Shown in pieces: positions 27,504-36,537 of a DNA stretch of 64,000 nt (within the stretch, counting starts at the first letter, position 1; the number at the start of each line of letters is the position of its first letter). The notes below the pieces were generated by a model, which saw only the letters and a program-made list of their open reading frames with translations, was not told the DNA's origin and ran no database searches. Location: contig NZ_RCNT01000002.1 in the NCBI RefSeq assembly GCF_003688285.1, forward strand, positions 248,001-312,000. Reading direction: 5' to 3'. Source of the stretch: Rhodophyticola porphyridii. Its GTDB lineage: Bacteria > Pseudomonadota > Alphaproteobacteria > Rhodobacterales > Rhodobacteraceae. The translations under genes were made by a program, and so were the position numbers.

Positions 27504-27673
27504 CGTCCGGCAGCATAACCGCTTGCGGTGAAGAAACTCCATGCGCGTTTTTTGACGGGGGCTTCCGACCGCCCCGGCGGGATCGCCCGAGCGGCGACGG
27601 GGGAACCCGTGCCGGCCGCGCGGCGTTGCCCTCCTGACCGCACCAGCAAACCACCCCCGGAAAGGCAGACCCG

Positions 27674-28312
27674 ATGACCCGTAACATCACCGGCCATCCG
27701 ATAGGGACGGACCGGCCCTATCTGCTTATTCTGCTTGGATTTATCGGCTGTTTCGGGTGCCTGTCGCTGATTGTGGGCACCGCGGTCGCCCCGTTCTTCG
27801 TGCCCGATCACGACTGGGTCGCCGATACGATCAGCGATCTGGCCGCGGGCCGGTCCGAGATTATAATGGATGTTGCCCTTTACGGGTTCGCGGCCGGGCT
27901 TTTTGCCGTCTCCCTGGCGGCGGCGCATATGCATCTGGGCGGGGTCAGATGGTCGATCGGCCTGATCTCTCTGGCGATTCTCGCGGCGCTGGTGGTGATA
28001 GTGGGCGCGCGCAACGAATATGGCGACGGGGACAGCGAGGGGGTCGTTATCCATATCTATCTGGTCTACGGGCTGGGCGTGCTGTTTCTGCTCGCGCCCC
28101 TGTGCCTTGCGCCGGGTCTGCGGCAGGATCACAACCGGGCGCGAAAGGCGCTGATCACGCTCGGGCTTCTCTGGGGTGTCTCCGCGCCGCTTTTCCTGAT
28201 CACGCCCACCGGCGTCGACGGGCTGGTGGAGCGCCTGCTGGGGCTGGTGGCCTGTGCCATCGTGGCGCTTTTTGCGCTTGTGGCGATCCGGCGCGGGCGG
28301 GCGGCGCTGTAG
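27674..28312 (+). CDS. DUF998-type multipass membrane protein
   Basis: A 212-residue inner-membrane protein with about six hydrophobic helices, the first at LLILLGFIGCFGCLSLIVGT and the last at LLGLVACAIVALFALVAI. The segment DHDWVADTISDLAAG after helix 1 is the conserved loop of the DUF998 family. No enzyme activity is established for the family. It stands alone, with a 170-base gap upstream and accC convergent 17 bases downstream. Confidence 0.75.
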   Translation: MTRNITGHPIGTDRPYLLILLGFIGCFGCLSLIVGTAVAPFFVPDHDWVADTISDLAAGRSEIIMDVALYGFAAGLFAVSLAAAHMHLGGVRWSIGLISLAILAALVVIVGARNEYGDGDSEGVVIHIYLVYGLGVLFLLAPLCLAPGLRQDHNRARKALITLGLLWGVSAPLFLITPTGVDGLVERLLGLVACAIVALFALVAIRRGRAAL

Positions 28313-28328
28313 GGCCGCCCGGGGGGGG

Positions 28329-29675
28329 TCAGCCCAGGTTCGTTTCCAGCCACTTTTCAAGCCAGTGGATGTTGTACTCGCCGGTCTGCACCGCCTCTTC
28401 CTCCATCAGCGCGCGGAAAAGCGGGATCGTGGTGTCCACGCCATCGACGATCAGCTCTCCAAGGGCCCGGTGAAGACGCGCGAGCGCCTCGGGCCGGTCG
28501 CGGCCATGCACGATAAGCTTGGCGATCAGGCTGTCGTAATAGGGCGGGATCGAATAGCCGTCGTATAGCGCCGAATCCATCCGGACGCCCAGACCGCCGG
28601 GCGCGTGATACTGGGTGATCTTGCCCGGGCAGGGGGAGAAGTTCGGCAGCTTCTCCGCATTGATCCGGACCTCGATGGAGTGGCCGTTCACGACCAGATC
28701 CTCCTGTCGGAAGGACATCTCCTCGCCCGCCGCGACGCGGATCTGCTCGCGCACCAGATCGACGCCGAAAATCGCCTCGGTCACCGGGTGTTCCACCTGC
28801 AGCCGAGTGTTCATCTCGATGAAAAAGAACTCGTCGTTTTCGTAGAGAAACTCGATCGTGCCGGCGCCTTCATAGCCGATCTCGGCCACTGCCTTGGCGC
28901 AGGTCGCGCCGATCCGGGCCCGGATCTCGGGGCTGATCGCGGGGCCGGGGGCCTCCTCCAGGACTTTCTGGTGCCGCCGCTGAAGCGAGCAGTCGCGCTC
29001 CCCCAGATGGACCGCGTTGCCGCGTCCGTCGCCGAACACCTGCACCTCGATATGGCGGGGCGCACCGAGATATCTCTCGATATACACCTCGTCATTTCCG
29101 AAATTGGATTTGCCCTCGCTGCGCGCGGTGCGGAAGGCGGTTTCCAGCTCCTCGGCGGAGCGGGCCAGCTTCATGCCCTTGCCACCGCCGCCCGCGGTCG
29201 CCTTGATGATCAGCGGGAAGCCGGTTTCCCTTGCCACGGCCTGCGCCGCCTCGAAATCGGGCACGCCGCCATCGGAACCGGGTACGCAGGGCACGCCGAG
29301 CGCCTTCATTGTGTCCTTGGCGGTGATCTTGTCGCCCATCATGCGGATATGTTCGGCCGACGGGCCGATGAACTTGATCCCGTGATCTTCGACGATCTGC
29401 ACGAATTGCGCGTTTTCCGACAGGAAGCCATAGCCCGGATGGATCGCCTCCGCCCCGGTGATCTCGCAGGCGGAAATGATCGCGGGGACGCTCAGATAGC
29501 TGAGCGTGCTTGACGGGGGGCCGATGCAGATCGCCTCGTCCGCCATGCGGACATGCATCGCATCGCTGTCTGCGGTGGAATGGACGGCGACGGTGCCCAC
29601 GCCCATCTCACGCGCCGCGCGGATGACGCGGAGCGCGATTTCGCCGCGATTGGCGACAAGGATCTTGGAGAACAT
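28329..29675 (-). CDS. accC: Acetyl-CoA carboxylase, biotin carboxylase subunit
   Basis: Carboxylates biotin on AccB with ATP and bicarbonate, the first half-reaction of fatty-acid synthesis. The 448-residue ATP-grasp protein is of normal length: [33 protein letters not shown] (glycine-rich loop), [35 protein letters not shown] (catalytic Glu/Asn/Arg/His region), and the [11 protein letters not shown] tail motif. It follows accB with a 12-base gap, the usual accBC operon. Confidence 0.97.
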   Translation of the reverse strand: MFSKILVANRGEIALRVIRAAREMGVGTVAVHSTADSDAMHVRMADEAICIGPPSSTLSYLSVPAIISACEITGAEAIHPGYGFLSENAQFVQIVEDHGIKFIGPSAEHIRMMGDKITAKDTMKALGVPCVPGSDGGVPDFEAAQAVARETGFPLIIKATAGGGGKGMKLARSAEELETAFRTARSEGKSNFGNDEVYIERYLGAPRHIEVQVFGDGRGNAVHLGERDCSLQRRHQKVLEEAPGPAISPEIRARIGATCAKAVAEIGYEGAGTIEFLYENDEFFFIEMNTRLQVEHPVTEAIFGVDLVREQIRVAAGEEMSFRQEDLVVNGHSIEVRINAEKLPNFSPCPGKITQYHAPGGLGVRMDSALYDGYSIPPYYDSLIAKLIVHGRDRPEALARLHRALGELIVDGVDTTIPLFRALMEEEAVQTGEYNIHWLEKWLETNLG

Positions 29676-29687
29676 GCGCGCGCCGCC

Positions 29688-30194
29688 CTATTCGATGATC
29701 ATGAGCGGAGCGCCGAATTCGACGGGCGCGCCATCTTCGACAAGAATGCGTTTGACGGTGCCGGATTTGGGTGACGGGATCTGGTTCATCGTTTTCATCG
29801 CTTCGATGATCATCAGGGTCTGGCCCTCGGCGACCTTGTCGCCCACCGCGACGAAGGACGGAGTGCCGGGCTCCGGTTGCAGATAGGCGGTGCCGACCAT
29901 GGGCGATGTGACGGCATTGGGATCCTGCGCGGGATCGACCGACGGGGCCGGGGCGGGCGCGGCGTCGGCCGCGGCCGCGGCCGTGGCTGGGCCGGAGATC
30001 GGCGCTGGCGCGGTCTGCATGGCCGGGGCGGGCGCGGATTGCACCATCTGCATCTGCCGCGAGACGCGGACATTCAGGCTGTCATCGGCGCCGTAATCGC
30101 GCTTGACCTGCAACTCCGTCAGGTCATTCTCTCGCAGCAACTCAGCCAGCGCCCGGATGAACGCCACATCCCCGTCATGCGTTTTGTTTGCCAT
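29688..30194 (-). CDS. accB: Acetyl-CoA carboxylase, biotin carboxyl carrier protein
   Basis: The 168-residue carrier that bears the biotin for acetyl-CoA carboxylase. The N-terminal part ([22 protein letters not shown]) is followed by an Ala/Pro-rich flexible linker and the biotinyl domain [27 protein letters not shown] with biotin on Lys134, and a terminal GAPLMIIE. The ATG at 30194 (MANKTHDGD) is where the family begins; the frame stays open about 50 codons further without similarity. It is co-transcribed with accC. Confidence 0.95.
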   Translation of the reverse strand: MANKTHDGDVAFIRALAELLRENDLTELQVKRDYGADDSLNVRVSRQMQMVQSAPAPAMQTAPAPISGPATAAAAADAAPAPAPSVDPAQDPNAVTSPMVGTAYLQPEPGTPSFVAVGDKVAEGQTLMIIEAMKTMNQIPSPKSGTVKRILVEDGAPVEFGAPLMIIE

Positions 30195-30511
30195 GGTGTT
30201 TTTGTCCTCGCCGTATGTATTGGCTGTTCTTATACGGGCCAGACTGTGTGCCCGCGCCTGATTTATCGCCCATATACTGCACAAGACGCAGGGATTAAAG
30301 CGCTTGCGCGCGGGAAAAGCCGATCCGGCTTCCCCGGCGGTATGCACCTGGTTTCGGCTGTTTTACAGGCATTCGCGCCGGTTTTTGCCGCATTGCGCGG
30401 CTGAAAAGCGGCAAACGCGGCCCGCTGAATAATTTACCATTTGATAAAATTTTGGACCTGTGCCAGCGTTCCGGGGACGATAGCCATTCGATCAGGGAGG
30501 GACGATACCCC
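30195..30511. other. Divergent promoter region accBC / preT
   Basis: A 317-base gap between the leftward accBC operon and the rightward preT operon. It is noticeably more AT-rich than its flanks from about 30400 on. It contains a RutR-like inverted repeat at 30433-30448 and the preT ribosome site AGGGAGGG near 30494-30501. I see no gene: short frames on either strand lack family resemblance. Confidence 0.6.
30433..30448. promoter_or_regulatory. Imperfect RutR-like box upstream of preT
   Basis: TTTACCA-TT-TGATAAA. Compared with the RutR consensus TTGACCA-N2-TGGTCAA it keeps 11 of 14 defined positions and most of the dyad symmetry. It lies 64 bases before the preT ATG, in a position to overlap the promoter. 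A perfect box is present at 35101 in the same locus, so shared control by the RutR-like repressor at 34330 is likely. Binding strength is uncertain. Confidence 0.5.
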
Positions 30512-31846
30512 ATGACGAACAGCCCCTTCACCCCCGGAATTGTCCCGGGCCGGCTTCAGCCCGAGGCCTATGAGGCGAATTTCGCCGATCTGCACGAGCC
30601 CCTCGACGGGCATGAGGCGCTGGTGGCCGCGGACCGCTGCTACTTCTGCCACGATGCGCCCTGCATCACGGCCTGTCCCACGGAAATCGACATTCCGCTT
30701 TTCATCCGGCAGATCGCGACCGGCACGCCGGAGGCTGCGGCGCGCACGATTTTCCATCAGAACATCCTTGGCGGGATGTGCGCGCGGGTCTGCCCGACGG
30801 AGACGCTTTGCGAAGAGGCCTGCGTGCGCGAGATCGCCGAGGGCAAGCCGGTTCTGATCGGACAATTGCAGCGCTACGCGACGGACACGCTGATGGCGGC
30901 GGGCGTCCATCCCTTCACGCGGGCGGCGCCAACGGGCAAATCCGTGGCCGTCGTGGGGGCAGGGCCCGCCGGACTCGCCTGTGCCCACCGTCTCGCGATG
31001 CATGGCCACGAGGTGACGATCTACGATGCAAGACCGAAAGGCGGCGGCCTGAACGAATACGGGATCGCGGCCTACAAGACCGTGGAGAATTTCGCGGAGG
31101 CCGAACTGGACTGGCTGATGAAGATCGGCGGGATCACCCTTGAGACCGGCAAGGCTCTGGGTGTCGACATGACCCTCGACAGCCTGAAAGCGGAATTCGA
31201 CGCGGTGTTTCTGGGTATGGGGCTGGCCGGTGTGAACGCCCTGCGCGCGGACGGAGAGGACAAGGCGGGCGTGATGGATGCGGTCGGCTTCATTTCCGAT
31301 CTGCGGCAGGCCGGGGATCTGTCGGCTCTGCCGGTGGGCCGCAATGTCGTGGTGATCGGCGGCGGCATGACGGCGATCGATGCGGCGGTCCAATCGAAGC
31401 TTCTGGGCGCTGAAACCGTGACGATCCTTTATCGCCGGGGCCGCGATGCGATGCCCGCCAGCCGGTATGAGCAGGATCTGGCGGCCTCCAAGGGGGTGCG
31501 GATCGTGTTCAACGCGATGCCGGTGGCGGTTCTGGGCAACGGGGCGGTCACGGGCGTGCGGGCGGAATACACCCGCGCGGAGGGCAAGAGCCTGATGGGC
31601 ACGGGCGAGACATTCGATCTGCCCGCCGATCAGGTGCTCAAGGCCATCGGTCAGACGCTGGGGGGCACGCCCGACGGCCTGACGCTGAGCGATGGAAAGA
31701 TCGCAGTGACAGACGCGGGCCGGACTGGCGTTTCGGGTGTCTGGGCGGGTGGCGATTGCGCCAGCGGAGGCGAAGACCTGACCGTGACGGCTGTGGCCGA
31801 GGGGCGCGATGCCGCGGAAGACATCCACAAGGCTCTTGTGGGATGA
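30512..31846 (+). CDS. preT: NAD-dependent dihydropyrimidine dehydrogenase, subunit PreT
   Basis: The NADH-oxidising flavin/iron-sulfur chain of the PreTA enzyme, which reduces uracil and thymine to the 5,6-dihydro forms. The 444-residue protein has GltD-type N-terminal Fe-S ligands (Cys43, 46, 51, 55 in CYFCHDAPCITACP, then GMCARVCPTETLCEEAC), a first dinucleotide fold VAVVGAGPAGLACAHRLA, a second at VVVIGGGMTAIDAAVQS, and the C-terminal GVWAGGDCASGGEDLTVTAV flavin motif. AGGGAGGG supports the ATG at 30512. It overlaps the next small gene by four bases. Confidence 0.92.
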   Translation: MTNSPFTPGIVPGRLQPEAYEANFADLHEPLDGHEALVAADRCYFCHDAPCITACPTEIDIPLFIRQIATGTPEAAARTIFHQNILGGMCARVCPTETLCEEACVREIAEGKPVLIGQLQRYATDTLMAAGVHPFTRAAPTGKSVAVVGAGPAGLACAHRLAMHGHEVTIYDARPKGGGLNEYGIAAYKTVENFAEAELDWLMKIGGITLETGKALGVDMTLDSLKAEFDAVFLGMGLAGVNALRADGEDKAGVMDAVGFISDLRQAGDLSALPVGRNVVVIGGGMTAIDAAVQSKLLGAETVTILYRRGRDAMPASRYEQDLAASKGVRIVFNAMPVAVLGNGAVTGVRAEYTRAEGKSLMGTGETFDLPADQVLKAIGQTLGGTPDGLTLSDGKIAVTDAGRTGVSGVWAGGDCASGGEDLTVTAVAEGRDAAEDIHKALVG

Positions 31847-32217
31847 GCTGGGCCGCGGGAGGTATTGCTGCGGCGATCTTTGCGGGAGCGCCGGTGCTGG
31901 CCAACCCGTTCCAGGGGCAGTGGTGCCACCCGGTAGGAGCGATCATGTTTCTGGAGACCGAAGAACTCGGGTTCAACGATCACACGATCTGTTCCATCGA
32001 AAACACAGGTGCGCCGGAACTGAACACGGACTGGACAAGTCCCATCGCCTGCCGCCACGTCTATATCCGGGAGATCAACCCCGACGGATCGGTCGAGCGG
32101 TTTGAAACCCCGATGCACCGGCCTACCACCATCACGTTGCGCCCGGTCGCGCCCGATCAGATCGCGGTCGATCTGGGCTCGGCGGCGCCCCCGGCGATCT
32201 ATCATCGCTGCGAATAA
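31843..32217 (+). CDS. Small exported protein in the preT-preA operon
   Basis: A 124-residue protein with a short signal peptide (AAGGIAAAIFAGAPVLA) and a mature domain of about 100 residues. The mature part has four cysteines (QWCHPVG, HTICSIEN, PIACRHVYI, YHRCE), suggesting two disulfides in the periplasm. Its ATG overlaps the preT stop (ATGA) and preA follows 21 bases later, so it is made with the dihydropyrimidine dehydrogenase. I recognise no family and no catalytic motif. Placement suggests a role linked to pyrimidine use, but this is only inference. Confidence 0.75.
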   Translation: MSWAAGGIAAAIFAGAPVLANPFQGQWCHPVGAIMFLETEELGFNDHTICSIENTGAPELNTDWTSPIACRHVYIREINPDGSVERFETPMHRPTTITLRPVAPDQIAVDLGSAAPPAIYHRCE

Positions 32218-32238
32218 CGCCTCAAGAAAGGACCAGAC

Positions 32239-33540
32239 ATGGCTGATCTTTCGACGAACTTCCTGGGCATCAAATCCCCCAATCCCTTCTGGCTGGCCTC
32301 GGCGCCCCCGACCGACAAGGAGTACAATGTGGTGCGCGCCTTCAAGGCGGGCTGGGGCGGTGTCGTCTGGAAGACGCTGGGCGAAGACCCCCATGTGGTG
32401 AATGTCAACGGGCCGCGATACGGGGCGATCTACGGCGCGGATCGGCGGCTGCTGGGGCTGAACAACATCGAGCTGATCACCGACCGTCCGCTGGAGGTTA
32501 ACCTGCGCGAGATCAAGGCGGTCAAACGCGCCTGGCCGGATCGGGCGATGATTGTGTCGCTGATGGTCCCGTGCGAGGAAGCCGCCTGGAAGCGCATCCT
32601 GCCGCTGGTGGAAGACACCGGCGCGGACGGGATCGAGCTGAATTTCGGCTGCCCCCACGGGATGAGCGAACGGGGCATGGGCTCTGCCGTGGGGCAGGTG
32701 CCGGAATACATCGAGATGGTGGCGCGCTGGTGCAAGGCCAATACGCGAATGCCGGTGATCGTGAAGCTGACACCCAATATCACCGATATCCGGTATCCCG
32801 CCCGCGCGGCGAAGGCGGGCGGTGCGGATGCGGTTTCGCTGATCAACACGATCAGTTCGATCACCTCGGTGAATCTTGACACCATGAGCCCGGAGCCGTC
32901 GATCGATGGCAAGGGGTCCCATGGCGGATATTGCGGCCCGGCGGTCAAGCCAATTGCGCTGAACATGGTGGCCGAGATCGCGCGCGACCCTGAAACGGCG
33001 GGCCTGCCGATTTCGGGCATCGGCGGGGTGACCACATGGCGCGACGCGGCGGAGTTTCTGGCTCTGGGCTGCGGCACGGTGCAGGTCTGCACCGCCGCGA
33101 TGACCTATGGCTTCAAAGTGGTCGAGGAGATGAAGTCCGGTCTCAGCCAGTGGATGGATGAAAAGGGCCACGGCTCGATAGATGAGATCGTCGGACGGGC
33201 CGTGCCGAACGTGACCGACTGGCAATATCTTAACCTGAACTACGTGACCAAGGCGCGGATCGACCAGGATTCCTGCATCAAATGCGGGCGCTGTTACGCG
33301 GCCTGCGAGGATACCTCGCATCAGGCGATTTCCATGTCCGAGGAGCGTGTGTTCGAGGTGATCGACGAGGAATGCGTGGCCTGCAACCTGTGCGTCAATG
33401 TCTGCCCGGTGGAGAACTGCATCACTATGGAGGAGCTGGAGCCAGGCACGATGGACACGCGGACCGGCAAGGTCGTCGAGCCTGATTACGCCAACTGGAC
33501 AACGCATCCGAACAATCCGGGCGCCTGCGCCGCGGAGTGA
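32239..33540 (+). CDS. preA: NAD-dependent dihydropyrimidine dehydrogenase, subunit PreA
   Basis: The catalytic FMN and 4Fe-4S chain of PreTA; it reduces the pyrimidine ring. The 433-residue protein begins MADLSTNFLGIKSPNPFWLA like dihydroorotate-dehydrogenase-type barrels. It has LMVPCEEAAWKR, GIELNFGCPHGMSERGMGSA with the active-site Cys, LTPNITDIRYPARAAKAGGA and GLPISGIGGVTTWRDAAEFL. The C-terminus is a two-cluster ferredoxin domain (CIKCGRCYAACEDTSH from Cys346; CVACNLCVNVCPVENC around 379). It is last in the preT operon. Confidence 0.94.
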   Translation: MADLSTNFLGIKSPNPFWLASAPPTDKEYNVVRAFKAGWGGVVWKTLGEDPHVVNVNGPRYGAIYGADRRLLGLNNIELITDRPLEVNLREIKAVKRAWPDRAMIVSLMVPCEEAAWKRILPLVEDTGADGIELNFGCPHGMSERGMGSAVGQVPEYIEMVARWCKANTRMPVIVKLTPNITDIRYPARAAKAGGADAVSLINTISSITSVNLDTMSPEPSIDGKGSHGGYCGPAVKPIALNMVAEIARDPETAGLPISGIGGVTTWRDAAEFLALGCGTVQVCTAAMTYGFKVVEEMKSGLSQWMDEKGHGSIDEIVGRAVPNVTDWQYLNLNYVTKARIDQDSCIKCGRCYAACEDTSHQAISMSEERVFEVIDEECVACNLCVNVCPVENCITMEELEPGTMDTRTGKVVEPDYANWTTHPNNPGACAAE

Positions 33541-33561
33541 GGCCGGAGGACCGGCGTTGAT

Positions 33562-33583
33562 CCGGCCCTCGCACGGGGGCCGG
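33562..33583. terminator. GC hairpin between convergent preA and reductase genes
   Basis: CCGGCCC and GGGCCGG can pair around an eight-base loop in the 61-base gap between two converging genes. There is no T run on either side, so this is only a candidate terminator. Confidence 0.3.
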
Positions 33584-33601
33584 AGCGTTCCCCGTGATGG
33601 A

Positions 33602-34273
33602 TCACCAGCCGTCTTCGGTTATGATCTCCGCGCCGTCGACGCCCATCGACTTGAGATGATCGCGGATGTCGTCGACCATGCCGCCCGGCCCACAAATGTA
33701 GAATGGGCCGGATTTCGAGCTCAGATGCCGGTCAAGGAAATCCCTGTCGATGGGCCCGCCGGGCAGGCCGTCCGCATCTTCATCCGTTACGACGAAAGTC
33801 GTCTTCAACCCGTCTGTCCGCTCCCACTCGTCGCGCAGGATGATGTCGGCCTCCGATTTGTTGGAAAAGATCAGATGACACCCGTCCGTCTGCGCCTGTG
33901 CGGCGCGGCGGCGCAGAAGGCAGATGAAGGGCGTGACCCCGGCCCCTCCCGCAATAAAGGTTCCGGCCCCGTGATCGGTGATTGCGCCGAACGGGTCGCC
34001 CGCCTGCACCTTTTCCCCTGGTGTCATGGTGGCGATCTGTTCGGTCACGCCGTCATGGTCGGGGTAGATCTTGATGACGAATTCAAGAAACGGATCCTCG
34101 GGCTGGGAGGTCATGGTGAAGGGGCGGCCCTCGTCACGCCAGCCGTCGCGATCGAGCGCGATCTCGGCGGCCTGGCCGGGTTCGAACGCGAAGCCTTCGG
34201 GGCGGTCGAAGCGCAGGCATCTGGTGTCATGGGTGACGGTCGAAATATCTTGCAGGGTCAGGCTGTAGCTCAT
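33602..34273 (-). CDS. Ferredoxin/flavodoxin reductase-like FAD protein
   Basis: A 223-residue FAD/NAD(P)-binding oxidoreductase without its own Fe-S domain. It shows the FAD-binding RPFTMTSQPEDPFLEFVIKIY, the nucleotide fold GTFIAGGAGVTPFICLLR, CHLIFSNKSEADIILRDE and the terminal FYICGPGGMVDDI. It passes electrons between NAD(P)H and a ferredoxin or flavodoxin. It lies 56 bases downstream of the RutR-like gene on the same strand, so the two are probably co-transcribed, placing it in the pyrimidine regulon although PreTA does not obviously need it. Confidence 0.85.
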   Translation of the reverse strand: MSYSLTLQDISTVTHDTRCLRFDRPEGFAFEPGQAAEIALDRDGWRDEGRPFTMTSQPEDPFLEFVIKIYPDHDGVTEQIATMTPGEKVQAGDPFGAITDHGAGTFIAGGAGVTPFICLLRRRAAQAQTDGCHLIFSNKSEADIILRDEWERTDGLKTTFVVTDEDADGLPGGPIDRDFLDRHLSSKSGPFYICGPGGMVDDIRDHLKSMGVDGAEIITEDGW

Positions 34274-34329
34274 GATGTCTCCTTTTCAGGGAGACAACGC
34301 GGCAGGTCAGGCCAGGTTCCTGCCCCCGC

Positions 34330-34941
34330 TCAGGGCCGGAGAAGTTTGGTGAACAGCGTCCGCAGGAAGGTTTCGGCTTCCGCGAACGGGTCGCGATCCT
34401 CCCCCAGAACCGCGCGCACCTGCACGTCGAAATCCGCGTAATGCTGGGTCAGCGCCCAGATAGAGAAGATCAGGTGATGCGGATCGATATCGGCGATCTT
34501 GCCGGCGGCGGCCCAGCCCCGGATGATCGTGACCTTCTCATCCACCAGCTTTCTCAGATCGGTTGCCAGAACCTCCTGCATACGCGGTGCGCCCTGCAGG
34601 ATCTCGTTGGCGAAAAGGCGGCTTTCGCGCGGGAAATCACGGCTCATCTGCAGCTTCCGGCTGACATAGCCGAGCAACTCCTCGACCGGTTCGCCGTCGG
34701 GGTCCATCTCGCGAAGCGGGTCCAGCCATGTGTCCATCAACTGGCTGAGAAGGGTGACGTGAACCGCCTCTTTGGAGGGAAAATAATATAGAAGATTGGG
34801 CTTGGACAGCCCGGCCGCCGCCGCGATCTGATCCAGCGTCGCGCCCCGGAACCCATGTCGGGAAAAGACCAGAAGGGCTGCCTCAAGAATGGCCTGGGTG
34901 TTCTTGCGCTGAATACGGGTGCGCGGCGGCTGAATGTTCAT
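34330..34941 (-). CDS. rutR: TetR-family repressor, RutR-like
   Basis: A 203-residue TetR regulator. The N-terminal HTH is RIQRKNTQAILEAALLVFSRHGFRGATLDQI... followed by AAAAGLSKPNLLYYFPSKEAVH, which is the RutR/YcdC pattern (KPNLLYYF). The C-terminal domain resembles the RutR uracil pocket region (SRLFANEILQGAP, SIWALTQHYADFD). E. coli RutR binds TTGACCA-N2-TGGTCAA and is released by uracil or thymine. A perfect copy of this box lies 160 bases upstream of its start, in front of the divergent aminotransferase operon. The ATG at 34941 (MNIQPPRTR) is the likely start. Confidence 0.88.
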   Translation of the reverse strand: MNIQPPRTRIQRKNTQAILEAALLVFSRHGFRGATLDQIAAAAGLSKPNLLYYFPSKEAVHVTLLSQLMDTWLDPLREMDPDGEPVEELLGYVSRKLQMSRDFPRESRLFANEILQGAPRMQEVLATDLRKLVDEKVTIIRGWAAAGKIADIDPHHLIFSIWALTQHYADFDVQVRAVLGEDRDPFAEAETFLRTLFTKLLRP

Positions 34942-35100
34942 GTTCCTACTCTGCCACTTGGGGCGGCATTGCGGCAAGGGTCATGCCCTCACCGCCCAAG
35001 CCCCGGGCAGATACGCCCGCTTGACGATCATTTGCCTTGCGATTGGGCATTTTCCGGCGTTCAATTTCTTGACTGACCATGCGCCTCTGCTAGCGTGATC

Positions 35101-35116
35101 TTGACCAGATGGTCAA
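35101..35116. promoter_or_regulatory. Perfect RutR operator
   Basis: TTGACCA-GA-TGGTCAA, identical to the E. coli RutR consensus at all 14 defined bases. It sits between the divergent rutR-like gene and the aminotransferase gene, 57 bases before the latter's ATG, where it may overlap the promoter. It could control both directions. The match of box and regulator type in one locus is strong evidence for uracil-responsive control. Confidence 0.85.
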
Positions 35117-35172
35117 AACAATAATCTCAGCCGACCGGTGGCGCGCCGGTTCTGCCAGATAGGGTGAGCACC

Positions 35173-36498
35173 ATGGCGCTTGACCGCTCCAATCCAAATG
35201 ATCTGTCGGCGTTCTGGATGCCGTTCACCGCGAACCGCCAGTTCAAGCAGAACCCGCGCATGTTCGTGGCCGCCGAGGGGATGTTCTACAAAACCGCGGA
35301 CGGGCGCGATGTGCTGGATGGCACCGCAGGTCTGTGGTGCTGCAATGCCGGGCACAAACGCCCGCGGATCGTCGAGGCGATACAGGCGCAGGCGGCGGAG
35401 CTGGATTACGCGCCCGCCTTCCAGATGGGCCACCCCAAGGCCTTCGAGCTGGCCACGCGGCTGCGCGATCTGGCGCCCGAGCCTTTCGATCACGTGTTCT
35501 TCACAAATTCCGGTTCGGAATCCGTCGAAACCGCGCTGAAGATCGCCATTGCCTATCAGCGCGCCATCGGGCAGGGTACGCGGACCCGGCTGATCGGGCG
35601 CGAACGCGGCTATCACGGGGTCAATTTCGGCGGCGTCTCGGTGGGCGGTATCGTCAACAACCGCAAGTATTTCGGCGCGCTGCTGACCGGTGTGGATCAT
35701 CTGCCCCATACGCATCTGCCGGATCAAAACGCCTTCACCCGGGGCCAGCCCGAGCATGGCGCCTATCTGGCCGAAGATCTGGAACGGATCGTCGCGCTGC
35801 ACGGTCCGGAAACCGTTGCGGCGGTGATCGTGGAGCCGATGGCCGGATCGACCGGGGTGTTGATGCCGCCCAAGGGCTATCTGGAGAAACTGCGCGAGAT
35901 CTGCACGAAACACGGCATCCTGCTGATCTTCGACGAGGTGATAACCGGGTTCGGACGGCTGGGATCCTCCTTCGCGGCGGAGCATTTCGGCGTGATGCCG
36001 GACATGATCACCACCGCCAAGGGCCTGACCAACGGGGTGATCCCGATGGGCGCTGTGCTGGCGACCGGCGCGATCCATGATGCGTTCATGCAGGGCCCCG
36101 AACACATGATCGAGCTGTTCCATGGCTACACCTATTCGGGCAATCCGATCGCCTCGGCGGCCGGTCTTGCCACGCTGGAGACCTACCGCGAGGAGGGGCT
36201 TTTCCAGCGGGCGGCGGACATGGCGGGCTATTGGGAGGACGGGCTGCATTCGCTGGCCGATTGCCCCCATGTCATCGACATCCGCAACATGGGCCTGATC
36301 GGGGCGGTGGAGCTGGAGCCCATCGCGGGCGAGCCGACGAAACGTGCCTTCCAGGCGTTTCTGGATTGCTATGAGAAAGGCGTGCTGATCCGCACCACGG
36401 GCGATATCATCGCGATGAGCCCGCCCTTGATCATCGAGAAAGCGCATATCGATCAGTTGTTCGGCACACTGCGCGACGTGCTGATGCATCTTGATTAA
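35173..36498 (+). CDS. Omega-amino acid--pyruvate aminotransferase (beta-alanine type)
   Basis: A class III PLP aminotransferase of 441 residues. It transfers the amino group of beta-alanine (or 3-aminoisobutyrate from thymine) to pyruvate, giving malonate (or methylmalonate) semialdehyde. Diagnostic parts are the N-terminal DLSAFWMPFTANRQFKQNPR, TNSGSESVETALKIA, GYHGVNFGGVSVGG, LLIFDEVITGFGRLG and the PLP lysine in TTAKGLTNGVIPMG (Lys283), followed by HGYTYSGNPIASAA. An in-frame GTG lies three codons earlier. It heads the operon hydC, lipoprotein, hydA, ABC transporter, behind the RutR box. Confidence 0.92.
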   Translation: MALDRSNPNDLSAFWMPFTANRQFKQNPRMFVAAEGMFYKTADGRDVLDGTAGLWCCNAGHKRPRIVEAIQAQAAELDYAPAFQMGHPKAFELATRLRDLAPEPFDHVFFTNSGSESVETALKIAIAYQRAIGQGTRTRLIGRERGYHGVNFGGVSVGGIVNNRKYFGALLTGVDHLPHTHLPDQNAFTRGQPEHGAYLAEDLERIVALHGPETVAAVIVEPMAGSTGVLMPPKGYLEKLREICTKHGILLIFDEVITGFGRLGSSFAAEHFGVMPDMITTAKGLTNGVIPMGAVLATGAIHDAFMQGPEHMIELFHGYTYSGNPIASAAGLATLETYREEGLFQRAADMAGYWEDGLHSLADCPHVIDIRNMGLIGAVELEPIAGEPTKRAFQAFLDCYEKGVLIRTTGDIIAMSPPLIIEKAHIDQLFGTLRDVLMHLD

Positions 36499-36537
36499 GA
36501 TCGCCACGGAAGAATTTGGACTATCGGGGGAAATCTT

